Below, in pieces: positions 16,792 to 25,520 of a DNA stretch of 64,000 nt. How positions within the stretch are numbered: position 1 is the stretch's first letter; each line of letters opens with the position of its first letter. Made by a program: the position numbers and the translations under genes. The notes below the pieces were generated by a model, which saw only the letters and a program-made list of their open reading frames with translations, was not told the origin of the DNA and made no database searches. The stretch is from UBA7672 sp038326205 (GTDB lineage: Bacteria; Pseudomonadota; Alphaproteobacteria; Caulobacterales; Hyphomonadaceae), in NCBI GenBank assembly GCA_038326205.1, contig JBBQJV010000007.1:23179-87178 (forward strand), in the 5' to 3' direction.

Positions 16792-18075
16792 CTATTTCGG
16801 GCAGTTGCCTGCAATGGCTTCACCAGCGAAAGCCTTCTTCACAAAGGGTGTGGAGTCAGCGAGTGAACCATTGACCGTGCCGGAGTGGTCGAGGTTGGCA
16901 TAGACGTGGTGTTCGATCACGCTGCCAGCTTTGCACGCATCGTTGAACAGGCGCTGTTGGCCCGGGGGCGGCACGTCCTTGTCCATGCCGCCGGTGCCCA
17001 TGAAGAGCGGGCCTTTCACCTTCAGCGACGAGTAGGTCATCAGCGGGAAGTATTTCGCGGTGAACGGCGTCGGGTCTTTTGCAAACATCTTCGCCTGGCT
17101 GATCTTGTCGGCCTCGATCAGCGTCCACGTATCCATCAGGCATTGCGTGCGCGTGGTCTCGAACACGGGCTTGCCGATGTCGGAGGCGTAGTCGTCGATC
17201 TTGAATGCCGGATCGACCTGTTCGGCAAGATACAGGATGTACATCGAGTAGGCGAGAACGCCGGAGACCGCGTTGGGATCACGCACGGCGGGCGCGGTGT
17301 CGTTGGTGAAGTAGGGCGTGCCGGTGGCGACTGAGCCGCGAATGTCGAGTTCGGGGGCGTAGGTTCCCGCCTCAACTGCGGTCGCGAAGGCGGCGCCGCC
17401 GCCTTGGCTCTGGCCGACGAGGACGACCGGCTTGCCGATACTGAATGTGGGGTCGGACTGAACTGCGCGGATGGAATCGAGGACCGAATAGGCCTCGGGC
17501 TTTGTCGCGAGGTAGGGGTGGCCGCCGGGCGTGCCGAGACCCTGGTAGTCGGACGCCACGATGGCGTAGCCCTGATCGAGCCAGTGGCTGAGATACTTGC
17601 TGTCGCGTTCGGAGCGCGCCCGGTTCGAGGGAGCGCAGATATCGGCGATGCCGACCGTGCCGTGAGCCCATGCGATCAGCGGCCAGCCACCCGCGGGGGC
17701 CGTGCCCTTGGGCAGGAACACCGAGCCAGAAACGGCGATGGGTTCCTTCTTGTCGCCAAGACCGTTCACCGAGGAATAGAGAATGCGGAACGCCTGCGCG
17801 GCGGAGGGCAAGGACGTGTCGGCCGTCTGCGGTTCCGTGCGGATCATCTTGCCGGGGGCCGCCGGGATCGCGGCGTCGGGCATGTAGAAGGCGGAGACGC
17901 CCCCATCGCCCTGGGCGGGATCGGACATCGGGGCGGCAGCCTGCGCGGTCGCCGGGGCGACTTCGGCAGCGGGGGCTGTTGGTTCCGCTGGCGCATTATC
18001 GCCGCAAGCGGCAAGCGCGAGGGCGGCGCATCCGGCCATCAGGCTGGCGATCAATCTGGCTGAGGGCGACATCAT
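16792..18075 (-). CDS. Secretory lipase-like alpha/beta hydrolase lipoprotein
   Basis: A 427-residue protein with a lipobox (LALAAC at residues ~19-24), followed by an Ala/Pro-rich linker of about 50 residues. The hydrolase domain has IAWAHGTVGI as the oxyanion region, YQGLGTPGGHPY, the nucleophile elbow VVLVGQSQGGGAA, and a late His (LDHSGTVNG). The pattern fits the secretory-lipase family. The product would be anchored to a membrane and cleave exported esters or lipids. It is a separate unit from the phosphotriesterase-like gene downstream. Confidence 0.85.
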   Translation of the reverse strand: MMSPSARLIASLMAGCAALALAACGDNAPAEPTAPAAEVAPATAQAAAPMSDPAQGDGGVSAFYMPDAAIPAAPGKMIRTEPQTADTSLPSAAQAFRILYSSVNGLGDKKEPIAVSGSVFLPKGTAPAGGWPLIAWAHGTVGIADICAPSNRARSERDSKYLSHWLDQGYAIVASDYQGLGTPGGHPYLATKPEAYSVLDSIRAVQSDPTFSIGKPVVLVGQSQGGGAAFATAVEAGTYAPELDIRGSVATGTPYFTNDTAPAVRDPNAVSGVLAYSMYILYLAEQVDPAFKIDDYASDIGKPVFETTRTQCLMDTWTLIEADKISQAKMFAKDPTPFTAKYFPLMTYSSLKVKGPLFMGTGGMDKDVPPPGQQRLFNDACKAGSVIEHHVYANLDHSGTVNGSLADSTPFVKKAFAGEAIAGNCPK

Positions 18076-18222
18076 CGAAAGTCTCCGGGTAGCGGGAACA
18101 AATCGCTGGAACCCTATCGCCAGGCGATCACGTTAGGCCAGCCCAGTCGGCGTGTAATTGCTGTGCTGCAGCGCGTCATCGCGGCCCCTTCGCGCGGCGG
18201 CGAGTTCTGATACACTTGCGCC

Positions 18223-19164
18223 ATGCCTGCAGTGACCCGCGTCGACCCCAAGACAATCTTCACGCCCGAGGAATGGGCGAGCGTTTCGCTGCAGTCCGTG
18301 TGGCGCGGGCCGGCGCTCGTGGTGTTCGCGTGGGCGATAATCATCGGCGCAGGCGCGCTGTTCATCTATGCGCCCAATCCGGCGACCTACCTCCTGGCCG
18401 TGATGCTGATCGGGACGCGGCAGCTGGGGCTCGCAATTCTCGAGCATGAAGCAGCGCATGGCACGCTGCATCCCGATGCGAAGCTGAATGACTGGATGGC
18501 GGAATGGCTGTGCGGCGGGCCGGTGGGCGGGAGCCTCAAGCGCTATCGCCCGTACCACCTGACGCATCACAAATACACCGAGCAGCCGGAAGATCCGGAT
18601 GCCGGACTGTCGCGGCCCTTCCCTGTCACCAAGGGTTCGTTGAACCGGAAGTTCGTGCGCGATCTCACGGGGCAGACGTTTTACAAGCAACGCATCGCAC
18701 CGTTCATCGCGCAGTTGCGTGGGGCAACGAGAAAGCCCCCGCGCGTATCCGACAGTCCGGGACTGCGGTTCTGGATTGCGCAGGCGGTGATCATCGCGAC
18801 GACGAGCGCGCTGGGATACTGGTGGGCGTGGCCGGCGCTATGGATCGTGCCGATGGCGACCTGGTTTCCACTGGTGACGCGGCTCCGCTCGATGGCCGAG
18901 CATGCGATGGTCAACACGCAGGAAGATCCGTTCACGCACGCACGTACGACGTTGGCCAATCCGCTGGAGCGGTTATTCATCGCGCCATTCTGGGTGCACT
19001 ACCACTGCGAGCATCACTGCTTCATGTATGTGCCGTGCTACAATCTCCAGAAGACGCACAGGCTGCTGATGCTGAAGGGTTTTGGCGAACGCATGCGCGT
19101 CACCAAAGGCTATGCCGAGGTGCTGCGGCGGTGTGGGTCGAAGGAAGAAGCGGTCGCGGCTTGA
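18223..19164 (+). CDS. Membrane fatty-acid desaturase
   Basis: A 313-residue integral membrane protein with the three His boxes of the desaturase/hydroxylase superfamily: HEAAH (in LEHEAAHGTLHPD), HLTHHKYTEQP and the late HYHCEHHCFMYVPCYNL. Hydrophobic segments flank the boxes (WRGPALVVFAWAIIIGAGAL, AVIIATTSALGYWWAWPALW). The enzyme would use a di-iron centre to introduce a double bond, or to hydroxylate, an acyl chain. Start ATG 18223 lies in a divergent gap with the lipase gene. Confidence 0.92.
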   Translation: MPAVTRVDPKTIFTPEEWASVSLQSVWRGPALVVFAWAIIIGAGALFIYAPNPATYLLAVMLIGTRQLGLAILEHEAAHGTLHPDAKLNDWMAEWLCGGPVGGSLKRYRPYHLTHHKYTEQPEDPDAGLSRPFPVTKGSLNRKFVRDLTGQTFYKQRIAPFIAQLRGATRKPPRVSDSPGLRFWIAQAVIIATTSALGYWWAWPALWIVPMATWFPLVTRLRSMAEHAMVNTQEDPFTHARTTLANPLERLFIAPFWVHYHCEHHCFMYVPCYNLQKTHRLLMLKGFGERMRVTKGYAEVLRRCGSKEEAVAA

Positions 19165-19174
19165 GTGCGACTGG

Positions 19175-19705
19175 CTAGAACTGCAGCAGCGCCGAGATGC
19201 CGAGGCTGTCGACGTCGCCCTGGTCAGGCTCGTAGCGGGTATATTCGATCCTGAGCTTGGTGAAGGGGATCGAGCTGAGCTGGAATCCCGCGCCGTAGGC
19301 GAGGCCCGAGCCGTCATCACCGAACGAGCCGAGGCCGGGAGCGTCTGCGCTGACGGACAGGCTGGCATAGCCGACGCGGGCAAAGAGATCGCCGACGAGC
19401 GGGATCGGCAGCCAACCGACGGCGAAAGCGCCATACTCATTGTCGAGGCCGACATTTACCTGCTGCCCGAGCACGTCGAAATTGTCGTCCTGAACACCGA
19501 TGGAAAACTCGCCCTCGACGCCGAGGAACGGATTCGTCTTGAAGCCGACCCGGCCCATCAGCGCGCCGAGATTCGCGTTGTCGCCATTCACGTCGGCCTG
19601 GAACACCGTGTAGCCAACGCCGCCATAGATCTGTGCAGAAGCGGCGGGAGCAGCGATGGCGGCAATACCGAGACCGGCGGCAGTCGCAAGCAGAGTGCGT
19701 TTCAT
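19175..19705 (-). CDS. Outer-membrane beta-barrel protein (OmpA/OprF-barrel-like porin)
   Basis: A 176-residue protein with signal peptide (MKRTLLATAAGLGIAAIAAP, then Ala-Ser-Ala-Gln) and short alternating amphipathic strands through to a C-terminal Phe (ISALLQF), as required for outer-membrane insertion. Strand-like segments include IYGGVGYTVFQADV, GVEGEFSIGVQDD and KLRIEYTRYEPDQGD. The last strand pattern (LRIEYTRY) is typical of the outer-membrane beta-barrel domain family of about eight strands. Function unknown; probably structural or adhesion-related. Confidence 0.85.
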   Translation of the reverse strand: MKRTLLATAAGLGIAAIAAPAASAQIYGGVGYTVFQADVNGDNANLGALMGRVGFKTNPFLGVEGEFSIGVQDDNFDVLGQQVNVGLDNEYGAFAVGWLPIPLVGDLFARVGYASLSVSADAPGLGSFGDDGSGLAYGAGFQLSSIPFTKLRIEYTRYEPDQGDVDSLGISALLQF

Positions 19706-19786
19706 GTCACGTCCTCAACGAAAGCCGCTCGTTGCGGCGCTGGCGAGTGTGACCGCAGCCGACGATCGCAGCAAGTTAAAGCGCAG

Positions 19787-21061
19787 CTAGGGCTGCCTCG
19801 CGCGCGCGGCGGCGACAACGTCGTTCACCGCGTCGATCACGGCCTGCGGCTTGTCGCGCTGGATCGTGTGGCCGGCGCCTGCGACGGTGCGGTGCTGGCC
19901 GGCGGATGACACGGCAGTCATCTCCTCGTGCATGGCGATCCAGACGGACTTCATGCCGGCGCGATCCGCAGGCGTGAATTCGGGCGGCATGTCCTTGTCG
20001 TAGTCGCCACGGGTCAGCACGATCAGCGGCATGTCGCCCCATTTGCGATGTGATGCGGTGAGCTGTTCTGTGCTGGCGCCGGCCATCGCGTCGACTTCGG
20101 AGAGATAGCTTTCGATCATGTCGGCGTCGTTGCCGAGACACGCTGTCGCCAACGGATCATCCTTCGGAACGAGGTGGCCGCGCAGCTTGTTGACACAGTC
20201 CAGCGCCTTCATTTTTTCAAACGGTGCATTGGACATGGCGTAGGCTTTCGGGATGACCGCTTCAAAGCGGGCGCCCTGCCCGTCGCCCGAGGGGTCGACC
20301 AGCACCATGCCCGCCATCTTGTCGAAGCGCGAGTTTGCGAACTGGCGCACATGAAAGCTGCCGAGCGAATGGCCGACAAGAACGTAAGGTGCTGGTATGT
20401 TCGCAGCGGTGAGCATCGCCTCGATGTCGTTGGCGACGGCGGCGGTATCGCGCGGCAACGGGCCGGGATCGCTGAGGCCGCGACCGGCGCGGTCATAGGT
20501 GCAGGCGAGCGTCGTCTTTCCGATTTCCTCGCGGACGCCGCGCCAGTGGGTGGAATCGCCACCGGCGCCGGAGTCGAAAATCACGGCAGGCGATCCCGCG
20601 CCAATACAGTTTATGAACATCTCGCGGCCGTCAGGAAGCGCCACGAAACGCGGCGCCGAGCCATCTAGTGAGGGCGTAACAACGGGCGCAGAGGCGGACG
20701 CGAGCGTCAAATCTTCAGCTGTCTTGCTCCCCTCGATCCACTTTCCGGTCCAGCCGCCATCCGCGTTCTTCGTGCCTGACCATGTGGCCTCGAGGGATGG
20801 GAGCATAAAGGAAAAGGCGGTGTCTGACTTGACGATGTTGCGGACCGCATACGGCTTTCCCAGCGTGTCCATCAGGCGCCCCGCGAGGCCGTACTGGGTC
20901 TCGTGGATATTAAGCGCAGAATTTGAATCCCCGTCGCCGAACCAGCTTTGAGCATAGACTGGCGCGGCCGGCGCGGATGGCGGCGCGGGAGCGGCGGCCT
21001 GTTGTTCGGAGCATGCGGTGGTGATGGCGGCGGCCGCGAACAGCATCCATAGGCGTTTCAT
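19787..21061 (-). CDS. Alpha/beta-hydrolase lipoprotein
   Basis: A 424-residue protein with a lipobox at about residue 17 (AITTAC). The first 130 mature residues form a separate beta-rich domain of unknown role. The C-terminal alpha/beta-hydrolase fold has FDSGAGGDSTHWRG (oxyanion region), CTYDRAGRGLSDPGP, the nucleophile elbow LVGHSLGSFHVRQF and a final GAGHTIQRDKP His. It resembles the haloalkane dehalogenase/esterase group, but no halide-binding pair can be assigned by eye. It is likely exported and membrane-tethered. Confidence 0.85.
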   Translation of the reverse strand: MKRLWMLFAAAAITTACSEQQAAAPAPPSAPAAPVYAQSWFGDGDSNSALNIHETQYGLAGRLMDTLGKPYAVRNIVKSDTAFSFMLPSLEATWSGTKNADGGWTGKWIEGSKTAEDLTLASASAPVVTPSLDGSAPRFVALPDGREMFINCIGAGSPAVIFDSGAGGDSTHWRGVREEIGKTTLACTYDRAGRGLSDPGPLPRDTAAVANDIEAMLTAANIPAPYVLVGHSLGSFHVRQFANSRFDKMAGMVLVDPSGDGQGARFEAVIPKAYAMSNAPFEKMKALDCVNKLRGHLVPKDDPLATACLGNDADMIESYLSEVDAMAGASTEQLTASHRKWGDMPLIVLTRGDYDKDMPPEFTPADRAGMKSVWIAMHEEMTAVSSAGQHRTVAGAGHTIQRDKPQAVIDAVNDVVAAARARQP

Positions 21062-21197
21062 GGCGATCCTCCCCTGATCTATTTCGTTGCTGCTAGAGCA
21101 CTATCAGAAGGCCCGAGCAATCACGTTTCAATTCGGATGTTCTTGTCCTATGCGACGGCATGCGTATTTATTGCTACAGTCAGGACAGGACGGGCAT

Positions 21198-22367
21198 GTG
21201 ACGAAGACTGCGGGGGAGCCGACAGCCCTAATAAGACCGCTGAGGGGGCGCGATCCGTCGGAGCATCATCGTGCGGCCACGCCGCTTGAGCTGCTCTACG
21301 ACCTGGTGCTGGTGATTGCGATCGCCGCCGCCGCGAGCGGGTTGCATCATTCAGTTGCCGAGGACCATTTCGTCCAGGGTATTGGCGTCTATCTGTTTGT
21401 ATTCTGGGCGCTGTGGTGGCCCTGGGTAAATTTCACGTGGTTTGCCTCTGCGTTCGACAACGATGACGCCGTCTATCGCTGTCTGGTGTTCATACAGATG
21501 ATCGGCGCCCTGCTGACGGCGGCCGGCATCCAGATGTTCGCAACCGCTGGCGTCACGCCGCTGATGCTGATCGGCTACATCGTCATGCGGATCGCCATGG
21601 TCGCGGCATGGCTGCGTGCCGGACGTGACAATCCGGAGCATCGCGCGAGCACCACCCGGTACGCGTTGGGGATTGCACTCTGCCAGATGGCTTGGGTTGG
21701 CGTATTCTTTCTGGCGCCGCGCGAACACTTCATGCTGATATCCTTGCCGGTCATGGCCGCCGAAATGGCGGTGCCCGCCTTCGCCGAACGGGCAAGCCCG
21801 ACGCCGTGGCACCGAGACCACATCATTGAACGCTATGGTCTGCTGACCATCATCGTCCTGGGCGAGTCTCTCCTGTCGGCGGCCAATGCGATCACGGCGC
21901 TTGCTGGGCATGACACCGCCAATCCTGACCTGTGGATCACGCTCGGCGCCAGCTTCCTGATCCTGTTCACGATGTGGTGGATCTATTTCGGCGAGCGCTA
22001 TCACGGCGCGCTGGACAGGATGCGCACGGCGTTCGCGTGGGGCTATTCGCACTACTTCGTGTATGCCTCCGTCGCCGCGGTCGGAGCTGGAATTGCGGTG
22101 CTGGTTGACCAGATCACGCACCATGCCGAAATCTCGCGGACAGTGGCGAACGCCGCTGTTTCCCTACCCGTGGCTCTCTACCTCCTTTCAGTATGGTTTG
22201 CGCACGACTGCGTGGCCGGTGCGACGGTGCACAGACTATGGCAATTGCCGGCGTTCGCGGCGCTTGTGCTGCTGACCCCGCTGGTCGAACAGGGCGTGAC
22301 GCTCACGGGTCTGTTGCTACTCGGCTGCCTCGCCTTTCGACTGCGCGACGACGCAAAGGCAGCCTGA
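21198..22367 (+). CDS. Low-temperature-requirement A (LtrA) family membrane protein
   Basis: The LtrA signature TPLELLYDLVLVIAIAAAA begins soon after the start, then VYLFVFWALWWPWVNFTWFA and repeated membrane segments, about ten in all. The last conserved segment is near WWIYFGERYH. The frame is open from 21087, but the family N-terminus begins close to RPLRGRDPSEHHRAATPLEL, so GTG 21198 (389 residues) with a GGACGGG-like site is my preferred start; ATG 21150 or 21087 is possible. The family's function is unknown beyond cold-growth phenotypes in Listeria. Confidence 0.85.
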   Translation: MTKTAGEPTALIRPLRGRDPSEHHRAATPLELLYDLVLVIAIAAAASGLHHSVAEDHFVQGIGVYLFVFWALWWPWVNFTWFASAFDNDDAVYRCLVFIQMIGALLTAAGIQMFATAGVTPLMLIGYIVMRIAMVAAWLRAGRDNPEHRASTTRYALGIALCQMAWVGVFFLAPREHFMLISLPVMAAEMAVPAFAERASPTPWHRDHIIERYGLLTIIVLGESLLSAANAITALAGHDTANPDLWITLGASFLILFTMWWIYFGERYHGALDRMRTAFAWGYSHYFVYASVAAVGAGIAVLVDQITHHAEISRTVANAAVSLPVALYLLSVWFAHDCVAGATVHRLWQLPAFAALVLLTPLVEQGVTLTGLLLLGCLAFRLRDDAKAA

Positions 22368-22470
22368 CGCGCAATAAGCGTAGGGCTGCTGACAGGATGC
22401 TGGATGCAACTGCCTAAACGGCGGCTGCAGAGCATTTGAACCTGCGCCCAGGCTAGCCTACCTATGCGCC

Positions 22471-24684
22471 ATGGAATCGCGCGATCCTCCAGTGAATGAC
22501 GCCCTACCGGATGAGCCACAGCTCGATTCCGGCGCGGACGTCGTGGAGGAGGACCTGCCGCCGGAAATCGAGATGGAGCCCGAGGAGATTTCCTCCGGGG
22601 TCGCCATGGCTTCCCCTGACGTGACTGGGCCCGACGGGACGAAGCGCAAGCGCGTGAGCGGCCCGGACGTGATCCGGGATCATGTCACGCGCCTACCCTC
22701 GCGTCCCGGCGTTTACCGCATGTTCGGCGAGACAGGCGAGTTGCTCTATGTCGGCAAAGCGCGGAACCTGAAGGCGCGCGTATCGAGCTATGCCAAGATC
22801 GGCGGACAGACGCAGCGCATTGCGCGGATGATCTCGCTGACGCGGTCGATGGAGTTCGTGGTCACGGCAAGCGAGACCGATGCGCTGTTGCTGGAAGCGA
22901 ACCTGATCAAGAAGCTGAAGCCGCGCTTCAACATCATCCTGCGCGACGACAAATCTTTCCCGCACATTCTCATTCGCGAAGACCATGAAGCGCCCCAGGC
23001 GCTGAAGCATCGCGGGGCCAAGCGGACCAAGGGGCGGTATTTTGGCCCGTTCGCATCTGCGGGCGCGGTGGATCACACGCTGGATACTTTGCAGAAAGCA
23101 TTCCTGCTGCGGACATGCACGGACAACATCTACGCGACGCGCTCGCGGCCGTGCATGCTGCACCAGATGGGGCGTTGTTCGGCGCCCTGTACGGGGCTGA
23201 TCCCGCTGGATGAGTATCGCGATCTGGTGCGCGAGGCGGAGCGTTTTCTCAATGGCGATGCAGAGACGCTGGTGGAGCAACTGGCGGCGCAGATGGAGCG
23301 CGCGGCGGCGAACACGGATTATGAACGGGCAGCGCGGCTGCGGGATCGCATTCGCGCGCTGTCGGCGGTGCGCCAGTCGCAGAGCGTCAATCCGGACGGG
23401 CTGGTGGAGGCGGACGTGTTCGCCATTCACGCGGAAGCGGGCGCGTCTGCGGTGCAGGCGTTCTTCTTCCGCGCGGGTCAGAACTGGGGCGCGACGGTAT
23501 GGTATCCCAAGCACGATCGCGACGACACGCCGGAAGAAATCCTGACCGCGTTCATCGCGCAGTTCTATGACGACAAACCCGTTCCGAAAATGATCCTGCT
23601 CAATCGCGAGATCGAGGAGTGGGACCTGATGACCGACGCGCTCGAGATGAAGGCCGAGCACAAGGTAGAGATCCGCACGCCGCGGCGAGGGGAGAAGCGC
23701 GGCATCGTCGAACAGGCCGCACTGAATGCCCGCGAAGCACTGGGCCGCAAGCTGGCCGAGACGCAGAGCCAGCAGAAGATTTTTGCAGCAGTCCAGAAAG
23801 TGTTCGACCTGCCAGAAACGCCGAAACGTATAGAGGTCTACGATAACTCTCACATCACGGGCACAAACATGGTGGGCGGCATGGTGGTGGCGGGGCCGGA
23901 GGGCTTCGAGAAGAACAGCTATCGCAAGTTCAACATCAAGGGCGAGGACATCGAGCCGGGCGACGACTATGGCATGATGCGCGAAGTGATGACGCGCCGG
24001 TTCGGGCGGCTGAAGAAGGAGTGGGAGGAGCTCAATGCTTCGCCTGCTTCGGACGCCTTGCCTCCCTCGGCGGAGCCGGGGGAGGTGGCGGCTGACCCTC
24101 AGGATCAGGCGATGGAGGGGCTCTTGCCACCTGAGGCCAATCTTGCGCCCTCCTCCGTCGGGCTCGCAAGAACGAGCGATCCACTTCCCCCAGTCCTTCG
24201 GACTGAGGGGGGCAAGAAACCGGATGCTTGGCCTGACCTTGTGTTGATCGATGGCGGTCTTGGGCAGTTGAGTGCGGTGCGTGAAGCGGTTGAGGCGCTC
24301 GGGTTCAAGCCGGGCGAGTTGAACCTTGTCGCCATCGCCAAGGGGCCGGATCGCAATGCGGGGCGCGAGCAGTTCTTCCGTCCTGGGCGTACACCATTCC
24401 AATTGCCGCCGAATGACCCTGCCCTCTACTACCTGCAGCGGTTGCGCGACGAGGCGCACCGGTGGGCCATCGGCGCACACAGGGCCAAGCGGTCGGCGGC
24501 GCTGGTTGGACAGAACCCGCTGGACGAGATCACCGGCATCGGCGTGCGGCGCAAGAAGGCGCTTCTGCATCGCTTCGGCTCGGCCAAGGGCGTCAGCAAT
24601 GCGACTGTCGCCGACCTGCAGACCGTGGAAGGCGTCAACGCCGCGCTGGCGCAGCGGATCTATGATCACTTCCGGGGAAGTTGA
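22471..24684 (+). CDS. uvrC: Excinuclease ABC subunit C, with N-terminal extension and in-frame repeat insertion
   Basis: A 737-residue UvrC, about 100 longer than usual. After an acidic, disordered N-terminal extension of about 70 residues comes the GIY-YIG nuclease (LPSRPGVYRMFGETGELLYV, then VGKARNLKARVSSY). A UVR motif lies near residues 265-300 (AANTDYERAARLRDRIRALS). The RNase H-like second nuclease follows (IEVYDNSHITGTNMVGGMVV, then LVLIDGGLGQLSAV), and the C-terminal helix-hairpin-helix pair ends the chain (ITGIGVRRKKALLHRFGS). Between WEEL and PDLVLIDGG about 60 residues are encoded by palindromic repeat DNA (24034-24225). UvrC makes both incisions in nucleotide excision repair. It appears to be a single gene. 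Confidence 0.96.
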   Translation: MESRDPPVNDALPDEPQLDSGADVVEEDLPPEIEMEPEEISSGVAMASPDVTGPDGTKRKRVSGPDVIRDHVTRLPSRPGVYRMFGETGELLYVGKARNLKARVSSYAKIGGQTQRIARMISLTRSMEFVVTASETDALLLEANLIKKLKPRFNIILRDDKSFPHILIREDHEAPQALKHRGAKRTKGRYFGPFASAGAVDHTLDTLQKAFLLRTCTDNIYATRSRPCMLHQMGRCSAPCTGLIPLDEYRDLVREAERFLNGDAETLVEQLAAQMERAAANTDYERAARLRDRIRALSAVRQSQSVNPDGLVEADVFAIHAEAGASAVQAFFFRAGQNWGATVWYPKHDRDDTPEEILTAFIAQFYDDKPVPKMILLNREIEEWDLMTDALEMKAEHKVEIRTPRRGEKRGIVEQAALNAREALGRKLAETQSQQKIFAAVQKVFDLPETPKRIEVYDNSHITGTNMVGGMVVAGPEGFEKNSYRKFNIKGEDIEPGDDYGMMREVMTRRFGRLKKEWEELNASPASDALPPSAEPGEVAADPQDQAMEGLLPPEANLAPSSVGLARTSDPLPPVLRTEGGKKPDAWPDLVLIDGGLGQLSAVREAVEALGFKPGELNLVAIAKGPDRNAGREQFFRPGRTPFQLPPNDPALYYLQRLRDEAHRWAIGAHRAKRSAALVGQNPLDEITGIGVRRKKALLHRFGSAKGVSNATVADLQTVEGVNAALAQRIYDHFRGS
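24034..24225 (+). repeat. Palindromic repeat element inserted in frame in uvrC
   Basis: Three hairpin-forming stretches lie side by side: 24061-24085 (CCTCCC...GGGGGAGG, arms interrupted by TCGGCGGAGCC), 24142-24170 (CTTGCG...CTCGCAAG) and 24184-24216 (CTTCCCCCAGTCC TTCG GACTGAGGGGGGCAAG, nearly perfect). They sit between conserved UvrC blocks, keep the frame and contain no stop. A similar hairpin occurs in intergenic DNA at 46990-47014, so this is a dispersed element rather than normal coding sequence. Confidence 0.75.
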
Positions 24685-24813
24685 GCGGGCGCAGGTGTGG
24701 GCGGCGTCGCCGCTGTTTCAGCCCGCTTGCGCACCGAAACCACCGTGCCACATTCAGGGCCCATTCATGGGCGATGCCGCCTTATCAGCGTTCGCTCCTA
24801 TGCCGGGGAATAA

Positions 24814-25449
24814 ATGCGCCGCGCCATTTTGCCAGTCCTGCTTGCCTTCACTACCCTGGCCTCGCCCGTGGGCGCACAGACAGCTGCGAACTCGGCCGGC
24901 GTGAGCTCGCTCGCACCGCGTTCTGCCCCCAGCGCGGAGCCATTGCGACCGGTCAATCCTGCTTATGCTGGGCTGCTGAGCTTCACGCGCGGCTTCATGC
25001 AGGTGCAGACGCAATACAGCGCCAATGTGATCTCCGAGACGCTCGCGTCGGCGATGCAGCGGTCGCGCGACAATGTCCGACCGACCTCCAAGCCGATCCC
25101 GGATGAGGTGCTGAAAGAGATGGTGCCGTTCTATCCGGCGGAGCTTTTGAAGGACGTACGCTATACGATTGGCGACACCAGCCAGGCGGGCCTCGCCGGT
25201 TTTGCCATCCGCAACGGCAATGCAGCGGCGGTGACGCTGATCGACACAATTGTCTTCAAGGACGAGAAATATGTCGGCAGCCTCGCCTTGTGGGCGCATG
25301 AACTGCACCATGTGCAGCAGTATCACGACCGGGGTCTGAGCGGCTTCGCGGCGCAATACGCCTTCGGCTGGAAAGAGGTCGAGGCGGAAGCAAGCGCGCG
25401 GGCGGCGGCCTATGTCGCCTGGTATCGCGAGCGCCAAGTCGCCCATTAG
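24814..25449 (+). CDS. Exported HELHH-motif (DUF4157-like) putative metallopeptidase
   Basis: A 211-residue protein with signal peptide (MRRAILPVLLAFTTLASPVGA). The core has TLIDTIVFKDEKYVGSLALW, then AHELHHVQQYHDRGL at about residues 161-175, where HELHH matches the zinc-binding HExxH motif of DUF4157-like domains, and an acidic WKEVEAEASARA helix that could supply the third ligand. In larger DUF4157 proteins this domain is often a toxin-delivery module; here it stands alone and may be an inactive or minimal peptidase. It starts 130 bases after uvrC. Confidence 0.75.
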   Translation: MRRAILPVLLAFTTLASPVGAQTAANSAGVSSLAPRSAPSAEPLRPVNPAYAGLLSFTRGFMQVQTQYSANVISETLASAMQRSRDNVRPTSKPIPDEVLKEMVPFYPAELLKDVRYTIGDTSQAGLAGFAIRNGNAAAVTLIDTIVFKDEKYVGSLALWAHELHHVQQYHDRGLSGFAAQYAFGWKEVEAEASARAAAYVAWYRERQVAH

Positions 25450-25520
25450 GTGCGCGCGGCGCCGCCTTCACATGACAGTCGAATTGCTGGATGGTCCTCC
25501 CTCAGCGGGGAGAGATTCTG

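Noticed and set aside
22693..24669. Long open frame of 658 codons antisense to uvrC
   Set aside because: It is a shadow of high-GC coding DNA: extremely Arg/His/Leu-rich, no family likeness, and fully overlaps a clear UvrC.
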